NCBI RefSeq assembly: GCF_003096675.1
Contig: NZ_QEKW01000001.1
Location: forward strand, 868,001-932,000
DNA from: Actinomycetospora cinnamomea
GTDB lineage: Bacteria; Actinomycetota; Actinomycetes; Mycobacteriales; Pseudonocardiaceae
DNA length: 64,000 nt
Direction: 5' to 3'
Shown: positions 8,156 to 19,586 of the stretch, in pieces
How the letters are laid out: every line of letters begins with the position of its first letter
How positions within the stretch are numbered: the stretch's first letter is position 1
Position numbers and translations under genes: made by a program
The notes under the pieces: generated by a model
The model's database searches: none
Told to the model about the DNA's origin: nothing
What the model saw: the letters and a program-made list of their open reading frames with translations, nothing else

Positions 8156-11137
8156 GTGACCCCCACGACCACCGACGCGCCCGGCCCGCGCCGGATCGTC
8201 GGGCGCTACCGCCTCGAGCACGAGCTCGGCCGCGGCGCCATGGGCACCGTGTGGGCGGCCTACGACGAGGTCCTGCACCGCGCCGTGGCGGTCAAGGAGG
8301 TGCGGCTCTCGTCGGTGCCGGTCAACGAGCGGGCGATCGTGCGCGAGCGGACGCTGCGCGAGGCCCGGTCGACGGCGATGCTCAGCCACCCCAACGTCGT
8401 CACCCTCTACGACGTCGTCGAGGTCAACTCCGAGCCCTACGTGGTCATGGAGCTGCTGCCCTCGCGCAGCCTCGCGAGCTACATCGGCGACCGCGGCACG
8501 CTCACCCAACCCGAGGCGGCGGAGATCGGGTCGGCGGTCGCGTCGGCCCTCGCCACGGCGCACCGCGCGGGCATCACGCACCGCGACGTGAAGCCCGGCA
8601 ACGTCCTCATCGGCGAGAACGGGCAGATCAAGCTCACCGACTTCGGCATCGCCCGCAACGCCGCCGAGCAGTCGATGACCCAGACCGGCACCGTGCTCGG
8701 GTCGCCGCCCTACATCGCGCCCGAGGTGGCGATGGGCCGCGCGGTCGGCCCCGCGGCCGACCTGTGGGGCCTCGGCGCGACGCTGTTCGCCTGCCTCGAG
8801 GGGCGCCCGCCCTACGACGCGGGCGACCCGGTCGGCACGGTGACCGAGGTCGTCCACGGCGAGGTGCCGGTGCCGTCCGGGCGGGGCCCCGTGACCGACG
8901 TCATCCGCGGGCTCATGGTCAAGGACCCGGCGCTGCGGATGCCGCTCGAGGCGGTGCGCCGGCGGCTGCGTCCCCTGCTCTCCGACCCGGAGGGCCCGGT
9001 GCTCGCCGTCTCGACCGGCCCGCGCACGGCCGCCTTCCGCGTGCCGCGGACCGGCGAGGGCAGCGACCAGGCGGGCCTGATCCCGGTCTCGTCCTCGCGC
9101 GGCCCGGCGGGAACGCTGGTCGACGGCGCCGCCTCCGTCGGCGACCCCGCCGGTTCCGACGAGCCGCCGTCGACCGCCGCGTCCCCGCGGCCCTGGCCCG
9201 CGCGCCGTCCCTCGCCCACCCCCCGCTCCGGGTCCGACGCGCCGAGCAGCGGGGAGACACCGGTCGCCGACGCGGAGAACGGTGCCTCCGGGCCCGCGGC
9301 GGCCGCCGTCGGGGCGGGCGCGGCCGCCGGAGCCGCAGCCGCGGCGGGTGACGGGGACGCGCCGGGTGACGCGGCCGATGCGGCCGCGGCGGAGCCGCCC
9401 GCGGCGGAGGCGGCCGCGGCGGAGGCGGCCGCGGCGGAGGCGGCCGCGGCGGAGGCGGCCGCGGCGGAGGCGACCGCTCCCGAGACGCCGGGCGACGAGG
9501 ACGAGGACGCCGCCCCGGCCGAGGACTCCGGAGCGGCGGCCGACGACGGGGGCACGGGGTCCCCGGCGGGCCCGTCGCCGGCCGAGGACGAGGCCGGGGC
9601 GGACGACGCGGAACCGGCGACGGCGGACGAGGCGTCGGAGGTTTCGGAGGCCTCGGGGGCCTCGGGAACGGCCGAGGACACCGGGGAGGCCGGGGACGGG
9701 CCCGCGAGCGCGGCCGAGACCGGCGACGAGACCCCGGCCGGGACCCCGGAGCCCGCCAGGGGGACGTCCGCCGAGACCCCTGACGGAGACCCGGCTGATC
9801 CCGGCACCCCGCGCGCGGCCGACGCCGACGCCGACGCCGACGCGGTGCCGGACCCACCGTCGGAGGAGCCCTCGGAGGCGACGTCGGAAGCGACCTCGGA
9901 CGAGGCACCGGAGAAGGCTCCCGCCCCCGCGCAGGACGCCGAGGAGCCGGGCGGCTCGGGTGCGGCCCGTGAGGACGCGCCGGGGGGTCCGGCCGAGGAC
10001 ACCGGAGAGGGGGCACCCGAGGAGCCCGCCGCGAAGGCTCCGGAGGGAGCTGCGGAGAGGCCCGGCGAGCCCACCGAGAAGCCCACCGACGAGCCTTCCG
10101 CGGAGCCCGCCGCCGAGCCCGCCGCCGAGCCCGCCGCCGAGTCCGCCTCCGAGCCCGGCCGCGCGACGAAGGGCCGTCCGGCCCCCGCACGCCCGGCGGC
10201 TCGCGACAGGCGGGTTCCGGCCCCGACCGACGCCGAGACGACGATGGTCGGCCCGCGGGTGCCGTCGGAGGACGTGACGCGCGCCGTGCGCCGCCCGCCC
10301 GCCCCGCGTCCCCGCACCGCGGGACCGCCGACGCCGCCGCGTTGGACACCGCCGCGGGGCGCGCCGGCGCCGGGGTGGCGTCCACCTCCGCCCCGCCCCG
10401 CGACGATCGGGTCCCCGACCGGTAGCGGCCAGCCGTTGGCGGCCGACCCCGGTCCGCTGCCCTTCACGCCGTCGTCGCGTCCCGCGAGCCCGCCGCGGCG
10501 CTCGCCGTGGGTGGTGGTCGCCGTCGTCGCGCTGCTGGTGCTCATGGCCACGATCGGGGCGGTCGGGGCCTACGCGCTCACCCGCTCGCTGGCCGGCCAG
10601 CCGGCGACGTCGACGTCGCTGGCGCCGACGGGCCCGGAGGTCGCCGACACGGTGCTGATCGCGCACGCGGACACCGACGAGCGCTACAGCGGCACGGGGC
10701 TGGGCTTCAGCGCGCTTGTGCCCGCGGGGTGGCAGCAGTTCCGTCTCGAACAGGCCGGCGGGGACGTCACGGTGCGGTTCGTGTCGCCGGACGCGCACCG
10801 CGAGCTGCGCGTCGACCGCGTCACCGGCTTCTACCCGTCCCAGCGCGCGGCCGACTACGTCGCGCTGCTCTCCCGGCCCGCGAGCCTGGGTGTGGACGCG
10901 AGCGCGGTCGGCCCGGTCGAGGTGGTCGGGCCGGCCGCCCCGGGCGCGGAGCCGGCGCAGCAGACCGTCTACCGCACCACGTCCGGCCCGGCCGACGACC
11001 GCACCACGTGGACGCGGCTGGTGCCGTCGGGCAACGACCTGTGGGTCGTGCGGCTGACGGCGCGCAGCAGCGACGTCGCCGGCGCCCCCGAGCAGTTCCG
11101 CGCCGTCGCCGACAGCTTCGCCGCCCCGCCCGCCTAG
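8156..11137 (+). CDS. Transmembrane Ser/Thr protein kinase (PknB-type) with a long acidic Ala-rich linker
   Basis: A 993-residue membrane kinase. The kinase domain (about residues 17-275) has GRGAMGTV, the ATP lysine K47, HRDVKPGN with catalytic D144, and DFG at 162-164, so it should be active. A low-complexity Ala/Glu/Pro/Asp linker of about 480 residues follows, then one membrane helix (about 783-805, [23 protein letters not shown]) and an extracytoplasmic domain of about 185 residues beginning near [15 protein letters not shown]. The start is GTG 8156; translation upstream of it reads like non-coding sequence. The ligand sensed by the outer domain is unknown. It is divergent from the M20 gene across 287 bases with no obvious feature. 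Confidence 0.9.
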   Translation: MTPTTTDAPGPRRIVGRYRLEHELGRGAMGTVWAAYDEVLHRAVAVKEVRLSSVPVNERAIVRERTLREARSTAMLSHPNVVTLYDVVEVNSEPYVVMELLPSRSLASYIGDRGTLTQPEAAEIGSAVASALATAHRAGITHRDVKPGNVLIGENGQIKLTDFGIARNAAEQSMTQTGTVLGSPPYIAPEVAMGRAVGPAADLWGLGATLFACLEGRPPYDAGDPVGTVTEVVHGEVPVPSGRGPVTDVIRGLMVKDPALRMPLEAVRRRLRPLLSDPEGPVLAVSTGPRTAAFRVPRTGEGSDQAGLIPVSSSRGPAGTLVDGAASVGDPAGSDEPPSTAASPRPWPARRPSPTPRSGSDAPSSGETPVADAENGASGPAAAAVGAGAAAGAAAAAGDGDAPGDAADAAAAEPPAAEAAAAEAAAAEAAAAEAAAAEATAPETPGDEDEDAAPAEDSGAAADDGGTGSPAGPSPAEDEAGADDAEPATADEASEVSEASGASGTAEDTGEAGDGPASAAETGDETPAGTPEPARGTSAETPDGDPADPGTPRAADADADADAVPDPPSEEPSEATSEATSDEAPEKAPAPAQDAEEPGGSGAAREDAPGGPAEDTGEGAPEEPAAKAPEGAAERPGEPTEKPTDEPSAEPAAEPAAEPAAESASEPGRATKGRPAPARPAARDRRVPAPTDAETTMVGPRVPSEDVTRAVRRPPAPRPRTAGPPTPPRWTPPRGAPAPGWRPPPPRPATIGSPTGSGQPLAADPGPLPFTPSSRPASPPRRSPWVVVAVVALLVLMATIGAVGAYALTRSLAGQPATSTSLAPTGPEVADTVLIAHADTDERYSGTGLGFSALVPAGWQQFRLEQAGGDVTVRFVSPDAHRELRVDRVTGFYPSQRAADYVALLSRPASLGVDASAVGPVEVVGPAAPGAEPAQQTVYRTTSGPADDRTTWTRLVPSGNDLWVVRLTARSSDVAGAPEQFRAVADSFAAPPA
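9401..9475 (+). repeat. Five tandem 15-bp units in the kinase linker
   Basis: Five consecutive copies of a 15-bp unit (9401, 9416, 9431, 9446, 9461; the last differs slightly) encode A-A-E-A-A repeats. A second in-frame array of 12-bp units encoding E-P-A-A lies at 10103-10150. Both are recombination-prone but preserve the frame. Confidence 0.85.
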
Positions 11138-11148
11138 GCTGCGCGACG

Positions 11149-11973
11149 ATGACGGAGATCGACACCGGGCCGGCGCCGCTGCCCTCGCCCGAGGACGCGG
11201 CCGCCGAACTGGCCCGGCGCACCGGGGCCCTCACCCACGAGGTCGCGGTCGTCCTGGGCTCGGGCTGGCGGCCCGCGGCCAACGCGTTCGGGCCACCGGT
11301 CGTCGAGGTCCCGGTCGCCGAGCTGCCGGGTTTCACCCCGCCCGGGGCGCCCGACCACGTCGGGGTCGCCCGGTCGGTGGAGGTCGCGGGGCGGCGGGTG
11401 CTCGTGCTGTTGGGGCGCACGCACCTCTACGAGGGCCACGGCCCGGCGCAGGTGGTGCACGCGGTACGCACGGCGTGCGCGGCCGGGGCGGGCACGGTCG
11501 TGCTCACCAACGCCGCCGGCGGGATCGACCCGTCGTACGCGGTGGGCCAGCCGGTGCTCGTCGCCGATCACCTCAACCTCACCGGCCTCTCGCCGCTGGT
11601 CGGCCCGGCGTTCGTCGACCTCACCGACACCTACGACCCGGGCCTGCGGGCACTCGCCCGCACGATCGACCCCGACCTCGCGGAGGGTGTGTACGCCGGG
11701 CTCCGGGGACCGCACTTCGAGACGCCGGCCGAGATCCGCATGCTGCGGGCGATGGGCGCCGACCTCGTGGGCATGTCCACGGTGCTGGAGACGATCGCTG
11801 CGCGGGCGGCGGGGGCGCGGGTGGCGGGCGTCGCGCTGGTCAGCAACCCCGCCGCGGGCACCGTCGACGCGTCCATCGACCACCTGGCGGTCATCGACGC
11901 GGTGCACGCGGCCGCGGCGCGCACCGGCGAGCTCCTGTACCGGCTGGTCGCGGCGGTCCTGGAGCAGGCGTGA
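11149..11973 (+). CDS. punA: Purine nucleoside phosphorylase
   Basis: A 274-residue trimeric-type purine nucleoside phosphorylase, which splits (deoxy)inosine and guanosine to base and (deoxy)ribose-1-phosphate in purine salvage. Visible family motifs are VVLGSGW at the phosphate loop, [31 protein letters not shown] and [11 protein letters not shown]. Length fits the family. The ATG at 11149 lies twelve bases after the kinase stop. The downstream flavodoxin-like gene starts within its stop codon, so the two are probably translationally coupled. Confidence 0.93.
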   Translation: MTEIDTGPAPLPSPEDAAAELARRTGALTHEVAVVLGSGWRPAANAFGPPVVEVPVAELPGFTPPGAPDHVGVARSVEVAGRRVLVLLGRTHLYEGHGPAQVVHAVRTACAAGAGTVVLTNAAGGIDPSYAVGQPVLVADHLNLTGLSPLVGPAFVDLTDTYDPGLRALARTIDPDLAEGVYAGLRGPHFETPAEIRMLRAMGADLVGMSTVLETIAARAAGARVAGVALVSNPAAGTVDASIDHLAVIDAVHAAAARTGELLYRLVAAVLEQA

Positions 11974-12446
11974 CCCGGCTGCTCGTCGTCCACCACACGC
12001 CGTCCCCCGTGCTGCACGAGCTGCTCACCGCGGTGCTCGAGGGCGCGGGTACCGACGAGATCGACGCCGAGGTGGAGGTCGTGAGCCGTCCGGCGCTCAC
12101 CGCCGGCGCGGCGGACGCGCTGGCCTGCAACGGCATCGTGCTCGGCACGCCGGCCAACATCGGCACGATGTCGGGCGCGCTCAAGCACTTCTTCGATCAG
12201 GTCTACTACCCCTGCCTGGACCAGACGGACGGTCGGCCGTTCGGGCTGTACGTGCACGGCGGGTCCGACACCGCGGGCGCGGTGCGCGACGTCCTGCGGA
12301 TCACCGGCGCGCTCGGGTGGGAGCAGGCGGCCGAGGTCGTCACGTCCACCGGCGCGATCGGGAGCGCCGAGCGCGAGGCCGCGTGGGAGCTCGGCGCCAC
12401 GGTGGCCCTGCGCGCGGTCGAGCGAACGGGGAGTTCGGACGCGTAG
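11970..12446 (+). CDS. Flavodoxin-like / NAD(P)H-dependent FMN reductase-like protein
   Basis: A 158-residue protein with a flavodoxin-type fold. [17 protein letters not shown] matches the phosphate-binding first loop, and [19 protein letters not shown] matches the second FMN-contacting loop. The GTG start overlaps the TGA of the upstream phosphorylase gene (GTGA), so it is part of that operon. Its redox partner is unknown. Confidence 0.75.
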   Translation: MTRLLVVHHTPSPVLHELLTAVLEGAGTDEIDAEVEVVSRPALTAGAADALACNGIVLGTPANIGTMSGALKHFFDQVYYPCLDQTDGRPFGLYVHGGSDTAGAVRDVLRITGALGWEQAAEVVTSTGAIGSAEREAAWELGATVALRAVERTGSSDA

Positions 12447-12448
12447 AC

Positions 12449-12471
12449 GCAGCGAACAGCACGTTCGCTGC
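12449..12471. terminator. Hairpin downstream of the purine phosphorylase operon
   Basis: GCAGCGAAC (12449-12457) pairs perfectly with GTTCGCTGC (12463-12471) around a five-base loop, starting two bases after the flavodoxin-like stop. The same hairpin, with one wobble pair and longer arms, recurs at 27578-27606. Confidence 0.65.
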
Positions 12472-12521
12472 CCCGGGGCGGGCGCGGGCATGCCCCGAGC
12501 GGCGGCGGCGTTGGGCGGGGC

Positions 12522-13460
12522 ATGACGTCACGTGCCGTGCAGTACGCCCGCTTCGGCGGCCCCGAGGTCCTCGAGCTCGTCGAGCGGGAGGATCCCGTCC
12601 CGGGCGAGGGCCAGGTCCGTCTCGCCGTCCGCGCCGCCGCGGTGAACCCGCTGGACTGGAAGCTGCGCAGCGGCGCCATGGCCTCGGGCGACGCTCCGCC
12701 CGAGCCGCGCGTGCCCGGGTTCGACGTCGCGGGCGTGGTGGACGCGGTCGGCGTGGGCGTGACCGACCTGGCCGTCGGCGACGAGGTGCTGGGCAAGGCC
12801 GTCGGGGGCGCCTACGCGGAGAAGGCGCTGGCGTCGGTCCGGACGCTGGTGCGCAAGCCGGCCGAGGTGTCGTGGGAGGTCGCCGCCGCGGTGCCGGTCG
12901 TCGCCACCACCGCCTACCGCGTGCTGGCCCTGCTCGGGCTCGGCGAGGGCGACCACACGGGGACCACGCTCGTCGTGGACGGCGCGGCCGGCGGGGTCGG
13001 CGTGATGGCCGTGCAGGTCGCGGTCGCGCGCGGGGCGAGGGTGATCGGCACCGCGGGCGAGGCCCACCAGGACGAGGTGCGCGCGCTGGGGGCCACGCCC
13101 GTGGTCTACGGCGAGGGGCTCGCCGAGCGCGTGCGCGCCGTGGCCCCGCAGGGCGTCGACCGGGCCCTGGACACCGCGGGCAAGGGCGCGCTGCGCGACC
13201 TCGTCGCCCTGACGGGCGCACCGGAGCGGGTGGTCACGATCGCGGACTACGCCGGCGCGCAGGAGCTCGGCGTCACGTTCAGCTCGGGCGGCGACCCGGA
13301 CGAGGAGACCCGGGCCCTCGCCGACGCCGTCGCCCGCCTCGCCGACGGCCGCCTGCGCGCGCCGACCGTCGTCACCTACCCGCTGGCCGACGCCGGCCGG
13401 GCCCAGGACGACAATCAGCACCGGCGCGTGGCCGGCAAGCTGGTCCTGCTCCCCACGTGA
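12522..13460 (+). CDS. NADP-dependent quinone oxidoreductase (medium-chain, zinc-independent)
   Basis: A 312-residue MDR-superfamily oxidoreductase of the quinone reductase/zeta-crystallin type. The GroES-like N-terminal half (GQVRLAVRAAAVNPLDWKLRSG) lacks the usual zinc ligands; the Rossmann half has DGAAGGVGVMAVQVAVARG, the AAGGVG motif of quinone reductases. The ATG at 12522 begins the conserved start MTSRAVQYARFGGPEVL. It is likely to reduce quinones or enones with NADPH; the physiological substrate is unknown. The gene ends in a perfect 42-bp palindrome shared with convergent rsmI. Confidence 0.88.
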   Translation: MTSRAVQYARFGGPEVLELVEREDPVPGEGQVRLAVRAAAVNPLDWKLRSGAMASGDAPPEPRVPGFDVAGVVDAVGVGVTDLAVGDEVLGKAVGGAYAEKALASVRTLVRKPAEVSWEVAAAVPVVATTAYRVLALLGLGEGDHTGTTLVVDGAAGGVGVMAVQVAVARGARVIGTAGEAHQDEVRALGATPVVYGEGLAERVRAVAPQGVDRALDTAGKGALRDLVALTGAPERVVTIADYAGAQELGVTFSSGGDPDEETRALADAVARLADGRLRAPTVVTYPLADAGRAQDDNQHRRVAGKLVLLPT

Positions 13461-13497
13461 GTGATGTCGTGAGCTATAGCTCACGACATCACTCACG
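13456..13497. terminator. Perfect 42-bp palindrome between convergent genes
   Basis: All 42 bases are self-complementary about the centre at 13476/13477, whose core is GAGCTATAGCTC. The palindrome contains the stop codons of both the quinone reductase (TGA 13458-13460) and rsmI (13489-13491 on the minus strand). It forms an identical hairpin in either transcript, so it is a bidirectional terminator. There is no U-tract. Confidence 0.85.
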
Positions 13498-14334
13498 AGC
13501 GCGGAGCGCCGCGTCGTAGAGCGCCTTCGTCGACACGCCGTGGGCGGCGCCGACCTCGCGGGCGGCGTCCTTGAGCCGCCGCCCGTCGGCGACCAGCCCG
13601 AGGACCTCGGCCACGAGGTCCTCCGGCTCCGGCGTCACCACGACCGCGGGCGCGAGCACGACGGTCACCTCGCCGAGCACGTCGCGCTCCCCCGCCCACG
13701 CCGCGAGCTCGCCCAGCGACCCCCGGACGACCTCCTCGTGGGTCTTGGTCAGCTCCCGGCACACCGCGGCGCGCCGCTCCGCGCCCAGCTCCTGCACGGC
13801 GACGGCCAGCAGCGACGCGAGCCGGCGCGGGGACTCGAAGAACACCGCGGTCCGCGGCTCGCTCGCCAGCGCCCGCAGCCACGCGCGTCGGCGACCGTCG
13901 GCGCGGGGGGCGAAGCCCTCGAAGCAGAAGCGGTCGGTCGGCAGCCCGGACACCGCGAGCGCCGTCAGCACCGCCGAGGGGCCCGGCAGGCAGCGCACGG
14001 CCAGCCCCGCGTCGACGCAGGCCGTCACGAGCCGGTAGCCGGGGTCGGACACCGAGGGCATGCCACCGTCGCTCACGACGAGCACGGTCGCCCCGCCCCG
14101 CACCGCGTCGACGAGGCCCGGGACGCGTGCGGCCTCCACGTCCTCGTAGAAGCTGACCACCCGCCCGCCCACACCCACCCCGAGCGCGGTCGCCAGCCGC
14201 GCCAGCCGCCGGGTGTCCTCGGCGGCCACGACGTCGGCGCTCGCCAGCGCCTCGCGCAGCCGCGTCGACGCGTCACCCGGGTCGCCCAGGGGCACGGCGG
14301 CGAGCAGGAGCACCCCGTCCGACCCCGTCGCCAC
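13489..14334 (-). CDS. rsmI: 16S rRNA (cytidine-1402 2'-O)-methyltransferase
   Basis: A 281-residue SAM-dependent rRNA methyltransferase of the tetrapyrrole-methylase fold; RsmI 2'-O-methylates C1402 in the ribosomal decoding centre. Motifs seen are AAVPLGDPGDAS, VAAEDTRRLARL, VVSDGGMPSVSDPGYRLV, CLPGPSAVLTAL, GLPTDRFCFEGFAPR and ELTKTHEEVVRG, closely matching mycobacterial RsmI. The GTG at 14334 places the N-terminus where the family starts. It is divergent from pmt, the same pair as Rv1003/Rv1002c in M. tuberculosis. Confidence 0.93.
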   Translation of the reverse strand: MATGSDGVLLLAAVPLGDPGDASTRLREALASADVVAAEDTRRLARLATALGVGVGGRVVSFYEDVEAARVPGLVDAVRGGATVLVVSDGGMPSVSDPGYRLVTACVDAGLAVRCLPGPSAVLTALAVSGLPTDRFCFEGFAPRADGRRRAWLRALASEPRTAVFFESPRRLASLLAVAVQELGAERRAAVCRELTKTHEEVVRGSLGELAAWAGERDVLGEVTVVLAPAVVVTPEPEDLVAEVLGLVADGRRLKDAAREVGAAHGVSTKALYDAALRARE

Positions 14335-14359
14335 CCTCCGAACCCTACGATCGAGCGCC

Positions 14360-17258
<2,899 letters not shown>

Positions 17259-17276
17259 TCCGACCCGGGAACGACA

Positions 17277-17304
17277 ACGGCCCGGGCGGTGTCGCCCGGG
17301 CCGT
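17277..17304. terminator. Perfect hairpin terminator between the aminotransferase gene and tRNA-Ala
   Basis: ACGGCCCGGGCG (17277-17288) and its exact complement (17293-17304) surround a four-base loop. It lies 19 bases after the aminotransferase stop and 16 bases beyond the 3' end of the leftward tRNA gene, so it can terminate both. Confidence 0.8.
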
Positions 17305-17320
17305 CGGGTTCGCGCAAGGG

Positions 17321-17393
17321 TGGAGCTGAGGGGAATCGAACCCCTGACCTACTCGATGCGAACGAGTCGCGCTACCAACTGCGCCACAGCCCC
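17321..17393 (-). tRNA. tRNA-Ala (anticodon CGC)
   Basis: The 73-base minus-strand sequence folds as a tRNA: acceptor GGGGCTG pairs with CAGCTCC, including the G3-U70 wobble that identifies alanine tRNAs. The anticodon stem ACTCG/CGAGT encloses loop TTCGCAT with anticodon CGC, and the T-arm has GGTTCGATTCC. The discriminator is A and CCA is not encoded. It reads the GCG codon, frequent in this genome. Confidence 0.96.
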
Positions 17394-17443
17394 TGGTGCG
17401 GCGCCCACTCTAGCAACGCCGGGGATCACCGTCGGGAGCCGGG

Positions 17444-18682
17444 TCAGGCGCCCGCCGCGCGGCGGTAGCCGTAGGTGCGCTCGCCGTCGAGGTCGTGGAA
17501 CGCGGGGTCGTCGTCGGTGTCGTCGACCAGCTCGAGGTCCTCGGGCACCGGCGGCGCGGGCGTGCGGGGCGCCGCCCAGCGGGGCGCCTCGTCCCCGATC
17601 TCGTCGGCGTACCGGTCGTCGTCGGCGTCGCGGTCGTCCTCGTCGTACTCGGCGTCGATCCAGTCCTGGTCGCGCAGCGCGGACATCCGGGCGTCGTGCT
17701 CGGCCTGGCGGGCGCGGCGGGCCTCGAGGGCGCGGCGCTCGCCGGACAGGCGTGCGGCCCGCCGGGCACGCACCTCCTCCTCGATGCGCGTCTGGCGGCG
17801 CAGGAAGACGAGGTAGCCGACGAGGACGACGTCGGCGGCGCCGTGCACCCACCACAGGGCGCTCGAGACGACCATGGCGGCGAGCGCCGAGAGCACCGCG
17901 ACCGAGATCAGCCCGAGCGCGATGCGCTGGCGGTAGGTGTAGCGGGCGCGCGCGGCGGCCGCCGCGGCGTCGGGGTCGAAGCCGCCCCGGCCCGGGCGGT
18001 AGACCCGCGGCGCGCGGTCCACGGGCTCCTCGTCGAGGTCGTCCTCGTACGCGTCGTCCTCGTACGCGTCGTCCTCGTACGCGTCGTGCTCGGCGGCGTA
18101 CCGGTCCTCGTACCGGTCCTCGTACCCGTCGTCGTGCCGGTCGTCGTACCTGTCGCCGGGCCGGTCGTCGTACCCGTCGTCGTCCCGCTCGTCCCCGGCC
18201 TCGGGCGACCGGCGGGGCAGGACGCGCTCGCGGCCGGCGCGCGGGGCGTCATCAGGGTCGCGGCGGTCCCCGGCACGGTCGTCCAGGTCGTCGAGATCGT
18301 CGTAGCCGTCGAGGTCGTCGAACTCCTCGAACTCGTCACGGTCGAGGTCGAGCTCGGCGTCGACCGCCTCGGGGGTCTCGTCGGCGCGCTCGGCGAGGGC
18401 GGTGGCCGCGACGGCACCGGTCGTCGCGGCCGCCGTGCCGTGGGTCGAGGAGCCCGTCGGTCCGGCCGCCGTCGTGCGCTCGCCGCCGGTGCGTCCGTCC
18501 GCCTGCGTCGTGGTCACGGGGACCTCCTCGATCAGGGGTGCTGCGGCCGTCCTCGGCAACACCCGCGCGCTCAGGTCGGCCTCGGCGGGGCGCGGGACCA
18601 TCTGGCGGCGGCGGGCCACGACGGGAACGAGGACCACCAGCCACGCGAGGACCAGGGCCGCGAACACGACCGAGCTCGGCAC
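17444..18682 (-). CDS. glpR: GlpR/SepX-like membrane receptor for gephyrin-like Glp
   Basis: A 412-residue membrane protein. Residues 4-22 form an N-terminal helix, residues 30-250 a disordered and strongly acidic linker with DDLD, YEDDAYEDD and DRYEDRYED repeats, and two helices follow near 253-275 and 281-296. A basic coiled segment and an acidic C-terminus end the protein. The layout and locus (glp, rimJ, this gene) match Rv0996 of mycobacteria, GlpR of Corynebacterium and SepX of Streptomyces, divisome proteins that hold the MoeA-like Glp at the septum. Function is inferred from architecture and position, since the linker is poorly conserved. Confidence 0.8.
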   Translation of the reverse strand: MPSSVVFAALVLAWLVVLVPVVARRRQMVPRPAEADLSARVLPRTAAAPLIEEVPVTTTQADGRTGGERTTAAGPTGSSTHGTAAATTGAVAATALAERADETPEAVDAELDLDRDEFEEFDDLDGYDDLDDLDDRAGDRRDPDDAPRAGRERVLPRRSPEAGDERDDDGYDDRPGDRYDDRHDDGYEDRYEDRYAAEHDAYEDDAYEDDAYEDDLDEEPVDRAPRVYRPGRGGFDPDAAAAAARARYTYRQRIALGLISVAVLSALAAMVVSSALWWVHGAADVVLVGYLVFLRRQTRIEEEVRARRAARLSGERRALEARRARQAEHDARMSALRDQDWIDAEYDEDDRDADDDRYADEIGDEAPRWAAPRTPAPPVPEDLELVDDTDDDPAFHDLDGERTYGYRRAAGA

Positions 18683-18836
18683 CGCACACCTCCCGCCCCG
18701 GGACGACCGGCGACGGCCCGGATCCGGCTCGTCGCAGGCGCCACGCTAGTCACACGAGCCCCGTGTGCCCCGCAGCCGCGGCGGCGTGTCGTGTGCGAGC
18801 GGTGACCGGATCCCTCCAGTAGGGGAACCGAGGGCG

Positions 18837-18891
18837 CAGGGGTTTGCGCCTCCTACCACTCGACCGGATGGTCTGCCAGCGCAAATCCCTG
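18837..18891. terminator. Stem-loop between rimJ and glpR
   Basis: CAGGGGTTTGCGC (18837-18849) pairs with GCGCAAATCCCTG (18879-18891) with one mismatch across a 29-base loop. It stands between the rimJ stop (18910) and the glpR start (18682) on the minus strand. It may end the glp-rimJ transcript or attenuate it, leaving glpR partly under its own promoter. Confidence 0.45.
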
Positions 18892-18909
18892 GGCCATGTG
18901 GGTGGACAC

Positions 18910-19581
18910 TCAGGCCCGCTCGGCACGTCCGGCGCGCAGGAGCCGGGCCACGAGGCCGTCGGGCAGGACGTCCTCCGTGGTCAGGGCCAGCACGAGGTGG
19001 TCGCGCCAGTCGCCGTCGACCTCGAGGTACCGGCGCAGCAGTCCCTCCTCCCGGAACCCGAGCTTGGCCAGCACGCGGCGACTGCGCACGTTCTCGGGGC
19101 GCACCGTCGCCTCGACGCGGTGCAGGCCGACACGGGAGAAGCAGTGGTCGACGGCCAGCGCGACCGCCGCCGTCGCCGCGCCGCCCCCGACGACGTGCGC
19201 GCCGACCCAGTAGCCCACGTAGGCCGACAGCAGCGGCTCGCGCACGACGTCGCCCACGACCACCTGGCCGGCGAACGCCCCGTCGACGAGCAGGGCGAAC
19301 GGCAGCGCCCGGCCCGCGCGCCCCATCGACCGCAACGCGCTCCACCGTGCCGGCCACTCGGCGAGGGCGTTGCGGTCGGCCCACGGTCCGGGCGGTGTCG
19401 GTTCCCAGGGCGCGAGGTGTTCCTCGTCGCGCAGGCGGATCCGCGCCCAGGCGGCCCCGTCGCGCAGCCGGATCGGGCGCAGCTCGACGACACCAGCCGG
19501 GACGCGCAACGCCCGGGTGCGCGCGGGCCACCCCGGGTGACGACCGGTCGGACGGGCCTCGCCCCGGGGGGAGCGCGCCAC
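18910..19581 (-). CDS. rimJ: GNAT-family N-acetyltransferase (RimJ-like)
   Basis: A 223-residue GCN5-related acetyltransferase. VELRPIRLRDGAAWARIRL begins the fold; the acetyl-CoA pyrophosphate loop is in VVGGGAATAAVALAVDHCF, and VEATVRPENVRSRRVLAKLGF with EEGLLRRYL is the characteristic RimJ/RimL C-terminal signature. It resembles Rv0995. The GTG at 19581 is chosen because it lies six bases after the glp stop; no clear ribosome binding site is seen, so a start up to 20 codons further in is possible. The substrate (a protein N-terminus) is inferred from family. Confidence 0.85.
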   Translation of the reverse strand: MARSPRGEARPTGRHPGWPARTRALRVPAGVVELRPIRLRDGAAWARIRLRDEEHLAPWEPTPPGPWADRNALAEWPARWSALRSMGRAGRALPFALLVDGAFAGQVVVGDVVREPLLSAYVGYWVGAHVVGGGAATAAVALAVDHCFSRVGLHRVEATVRPENVRSRRVLAKLGFREEGLLRRYLEVDGDWRDHLVLALTTEDVLPDGLVARLLRAGRAERA

Positions 19582-19586
19582 GCGCG

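Noticed and set aside
4446-8159. A plus-strand open frame of more than 1200 codons across tex and the M20 gene
   Set aside because: It is antisense to two well-supported genes and translates to low-complexity His/Arg/Gly-rich sequence.
8042-10798. Long minus-strand open frames opposite the Ser/Thr kinase gene (up to about 900 codons)
   Set aside because: High GC leaves antisense frames open. The plus strand carries clear kinase motifs, and the antisense products are Arg/Gly/Ala-rich with no domains.
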